Origin: CAVUCE01 sp963739985
GTDB lineage: Bacteria; Bacteroidota; Ignavibacteria; Ignavibacteriales; Ignavibacteriaceae
Assembly (NCBI GenBank): GCA_963739985.1
Contig: CAVUCE010000007.1
Coordinates: 310,001 to 374,000 of the forward strand
Reading direction: 5' to 3'
Length of the DNA stretch: 64,000 nt
Positions 61,885 to 64,000 of the stretch are shown piece by piece (the first letter of the stretch is position 1; each line of letters starts with the position of its first letter). The notes below the pieces were generated by a model that did not search any database, had not been told where the DNA came from, and saw only the letters and a program-made list of their open reading frames with translations. The position numbers were made by a program, and so were the translations under genes.

Positions 61885-62496
61885 ATGAGTAATAAAGAGA
61901 AATTACTATATGTCATAATAGCGTTGTTGATTATATCTAATTTTATTTTGATTTATAATAGATTACAAATAATGCGTTATAATGCGGAGCTTCGCAGTAG
62001 TCTTAGCGCGGTACATAAAATCGAACAATATAATTCTCTTACTAGAGAAATAACTAAAACTGGGAAAATAAATTTTACGCCTATAATAGAAAAGGATATT
62101 AATAAGTGTGTTCGATCAAAAATATTCTTTGTATTGCTATTCAGTTTTGATGATTGCTCTACTTGTCTAAAGCAGGAATTAAACAAATTTAACCAGATTA
62201 CGAAGGAGGGTGAGGTTGCTACCGTTGGCATTTATTATAGAAATTTGGGGCCGAATATAAATTATGTTAAACGGCATTTTGGTATTAAATTTGAGACCTT
62301 TTATGGAGATTCCTCAAGTCTCCTTGTTAATAATCCAAAATTCAAATTACGAAAAATTAAAGATGAACCGATAGTATTAGTACTTAATAGTAAAACGAAG
62401 CGAATTTTAGATTCATATATTCCGATTCCTGGTAACTTAAAAAGGAGAAACTATTTTTATCTAAAATGGGAAAATATATTATATTTAATTAATTAA
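61885..62496 (+). CDS. Membrane-anchored thioredoxin-like protein
   Basis: A 203-residue protein with one N-terminal transmembrane helix (LLYVIIALLIISNFILIYNR) and a thioredoxin-fold region near residue 85-100, FFVLLFSFDDCSTCLKQELN, with a CxxC motif (CSTC). The later strand VATVGIYYRN and PIVLVLNSKTKRILDSY also fit a thioredoxin or TlpA-type fold. The role could be disulfide formation, isomerisation or reduction on the periplasmic side. A MauE/DoxX-like protein follows about 625 bases later; both may serve a redox pathway for the cysteine tail of the small protein at 60150. Confidence 0.65.
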   Translation: MSNKEKLLYVIIALLIISNFILIYNRLQIMRYNAELRSSLSAVHKIEQYNSLTREITKTGKINFTPIIEKDINKCVRSKIFFVLLFSFDDCSTCLKQELNKFNQITKEGEVATVGIYYRNLGPNINYVKRHFGIKFETFYGDSSSLLVNNPKFKLRKIKDEPIVLVLNSKTKRILDSYIPIPGNLKRRNYFYLKWENILYLIN

Positions 62497-63120
62497 CTCA
62501 ATTTTATGCATTCTAGTCTATTATGGAGAAAATTAAGTACTAGTTTGTGCAAAAGAGACAATAATTTTAGATAGTTCATGGATTATAGCCGAATTTTAAA
62601 TTATTTAGTTATAAAAAATTCTTATAAGAGAATCTTACTTCAATTTAATTCTGAATCTACATCTGCTGTAAATGTTGTTTTACCATATCTAATATTTGTA
62701 GCTTCATGAATGTATGTAATCTATTTTGATAGAGATGGAGCTGTCCTACTAATCTAAATATTATTTGTTATTTTTTGTAGAGTTTACTAGGCTCAAGTTC
62801 CCCTATATGTTCAACTTCTCTTAGTTAAAATGATTTCTCCACCGCCAGTCGGCGGTCGAAATGACAATTCTACAATTGCCTCTGCCGGGAATGCAGAATT
62901 TTCTTTTGCCCAGCTAAAAGAATTCTCTGAGACTGTAATTAAAAAAAGGTTTGAGCAGTTAAACGGCCTTTCTCTAATCATTTCATCTTCCTATATAAAT
63001 TTTCCTATAAAAATAGGAAAGTTTTCCTATTGACATATTATGATTTGAAATATATAGTTCATAAAAGGTTAATGCATATGCACTTATACTATCCTAACTA
63101 ATAAAAGAATAATAGTAATA
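62497..63120. other. 624-bp gap with dispersed repeat and direct-repeat copy 2
   Basis: No accepted gene. A short frame 62830-63033 has no ribosome binding site and overlaps a dispersed GTCATTTCGACCGCC-type repeat (read on the minus strand near 62840-62865) and the 59-bp repeat; I treat it as non-coding. AT-rich sequence before it is unexplained. Confidence 0.5.
62974..63032. repeat. 59-bp direct repeat copy 2
   Basis: Matches 59741-59799 at 56 of 59 positions. The palindromic core is shorter here: AATAGGAAA/TTTCCTATT around GT. It ends 88 bases before the MauE-like start at 63121, a position that could be regulatory. Confidence 0.7.
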
Positions 63121-63612
63121 TTGGAAAACAGCAGCACATATTTTAACGCAAGTGAAGTAACCAAAAATAGAATAATTCATTATTCAAACTTAGCTATAAC
63201 ATTCTTGTTGTCATTAGTTATACTATTTGCCGGTATTAGTAAGATTATTGATCCTTCACCTTTGATAAATAATCTCACTTCTGCTTTTAATTTTTTACCG
63301 GAAACGGCAGTAATATTAATTTCTACTATCTTACCTTTGATTGAGCTTGGATTGGGTTTACTTTTAATATTCTCACTTTATAAAGGAAATTTAAAATCCA
63401 AGAGAAAGATCATTTTAGTAATTACTACGACTTTGTTTGGTTTATTTTCAGCATACAGCATTTATGGTTATGTGATAGGTTTAAAAAATGACTGCGGGTG
63501 TTTTGGAAATGCACTTAAATCTGATTTTGGTATCGGAATGATAATTAGGAATTCAGCTTTTCTCTTATTATCAATTTTTAGTTTGTTTATAAGTAAAGGG
63601 GATAATAATTGA
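63121..63612 (+). CDS. MauE/DoxX-like redox-associated membrane protein
   Basis: A 163-residue protein with four transmembrane helices (FLLSLVILFAGISKII, AVILISTILPLIELGLGLLL, ILVITTTLFGLFSAYSIYGY and NSAFLLLSIFSLF) and the family motif DCGCFG at residues 129-134 on the loop. MauE-type and DoxX-type proteins assist disulfide or quinone redox reactions near the membrane. The start is TTG 63121 because no ATG occurs upstream of the first helix. Its stop overlaps the start of the next gene by four bases (TTGA), so the two are coupled. It joins the thioredoxin-like gene as the second redox component of the cluster. Confidence 0.8.
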   Translation: MENSSTYFNASEVTKNRIIHYSNLAITFLLSLVILFAGISKIIDPSPLINNLTSAFNFLPETAVILISTILPLIELGLGLLLIFSLYKGNLKSKRKIILVITTTLFGLFSAYSIYGYVIGLKNDCGCFGNALKSDFGIGMIIRNSAFLLLSIFSLFISKGDNN

Positions 63613-64000
63613 AGAATATTTTTCAGAAATATATTTTCCCGTTGCTATTGTCCTCAGTATTTTTAACTGTCTTTATTAGACCGCAAAATACTTTTGTTAG
63701 TTCTTATACTGGATGGAAATTTTATTTTATTTTTATTTCTTCTGTTATCACAATCATTGGTTTAATGGGTATTCTATTCAGAAAGGATAAGCGAAAATTT
63801 AAGCTGAATATTTTAGATATTTTTATCATCCTTTATTTTGTTTATGTATTTATTCGCTTAATGTTTACAAAATATGCACACTTAGAGAGTATGCACTTTG
63901 AAATCTTCACTCTTCTTATTGCAATATATTTCATTTGGAATGTATTCTTCTCCTTAAATTTTGAGCAAAATAAAATAAATACGCCGGTACTTATTCTTTT
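63609..64000 (+). CDS. Polytopic membrane protein, start only (possible O-antigen ligase family; runs off the right edge)
   Basis: 130 residues are visible, MKNIFQKYIFPLLLSSVFLT and onward, with four hydrophobic segments including FYFIFISSVITIIGLMGILF and ILDIFIILYFVYVFIRLMFT. The pattern of short loops between helices, with LDIFIILYFVYVFIRL, resembles the N-terminus of O-antigen ligase (Wzy_C) family proteins, which occur with MauE/DoxX and propeller genes in Bacteroidota. The diagnostic periplasmic loop lies outside the window. TTG 63609 overlaps the MauE-like stop (TTGA), so the two are coupled. Confidence 0.5.
   Translation, partial: MKNIFQKYIFPLLLSSVFLTVFIRPQNTFVSSYTGWKFYFIFISSVITIIGLMGILFRKDKRKFKLNILDIFIILYFVYVFIRLMFTKYAHLESMHFEIFTLLIAIYFIWNVFFSLNFEQNKINTPVLIL

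Noticed and set aside
62830..63033. 67-residue ORF whose end (IGKFSY) resembles the 75-residue frame at 59591-59818
   Set aside because: Similarity comes from the shared 59-bp DNA repeat and the first half overlaps a dispersed repeat; no ribosome binding site.
1..64000. tRNA, rRNA or CRISPR features
   Set aside because: No TPsiC-like GTTCGAAtC loops in suitable cloverleaf context, no rRNA core sequences and no regularly spaced repeats were recognised by eye.

Overview
The window looks like chromosomal DNA from an AT-rich bacterium of the Bacteroidota/Chlorobiota/Ignavibacteriota group, most likely an Ignavibacteria-type lineage. The clues are a secreted protein with the C-terminal type IX sorting signature containing NYPNPFNPST (about 16.0 kb), many FG-GAP proteins, YceI, DUF1579, DUF4412 and DUF1460 proteins, and a Bacteroidota-like RNA polymerase omega subunit. 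No rRNA, tRNA, CRISPR array or transposase gene was recognised.

Layout. 0-0.5 kb: end of an ATP-grasp/PqqD pair (GAK or HPr-rel-A type). 0.9-5.7 kb: a DUF1579 protein, then a response regulator and a large sensor kinase carrying a seven-repeat FG-GAP propeller. 5.9-11.6 kb: an NtrB-like PAS kinase, a porin, two divergent YceI proteins and an NtrC-type sigma-54 activator. The porin/YceI divergent spacer has two sigma-54-like -24/-12 motifs and a central inverted repeat. 11.6-14.7 kb: an acylating aldehyde dehydrogenase, a coupled small ORF, and a lipoprotein preceded by a poly-C tract. 14.9-19.4 kb: a LiaF-like protein, LytS-like kinase, FG-GAP/T9SS protein and LytTR regulator on one strand. 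19.6-26.9 kb: metG, three periplasmic folding factors and MoxR. 26.9-34.6 kb (minus strand): AI-2E transporter, Nfu-like, Mrp, Ppk1, TrkH, TrkA. 34.8-39.6 kb: deoxyhypusine-synthase-like protein, epimerase, DUF4412 protein and an unknown membrane-anchored protein. 39.8-44.2 kb: rplM-rpsI, rpsB-tsf, pyrH, frr. 44.2-49.2 kb: CapA-like, L,D-transpeptidase-like, lipoprotein, Omp85 plus a degraded copy of its tail. 49.3-54.8 kb: yicC-gmk-rpoZ-coaBC, type-4 UDG, dnaB. 54.9-64.0 kb: DUF1460 protein and an accessory cluster.

The accessory cluster (56.2-64.0 kb, running off the edge) is the most interesting part. It has two 6-bladed-propeller lipoproteins, a LuxR-type regulator with a degenerate receiver, an 84-residue precursor-like protein (membrane helix, AxA-like site, short tail with two cysteines), a third propeller, a membrane-anchored thioredoxin-like protein, a MauE/DoxX-like protein with a CGCFG motif, and the start of a polytopic protein that may be an O-antigen-ligase-family member. 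The arrangement resembles Bacteroidota NVEALA/6-bladed-propeller loci. I infer a secreted, redox-processed peptide system; its function is unknown. A 59-bp direct repeat (56/59 identical) brackets its middle part.

Three non-coding themes recur. A MITE-like element of about 127 bp with long inverted repeats occurs in three good copies and one decayed copy. Short palindromes built on GGGACAAGTC and TCATTCCCGC sit in intergenic gaps and in one case form a terminator. Six genes, including the essential dnaB and coaBC, are each broken by one extra base, grouped at 11.7-14.1 kb and 52.2-54.0 kb; I think this reflects consensus errors more than gene decay.
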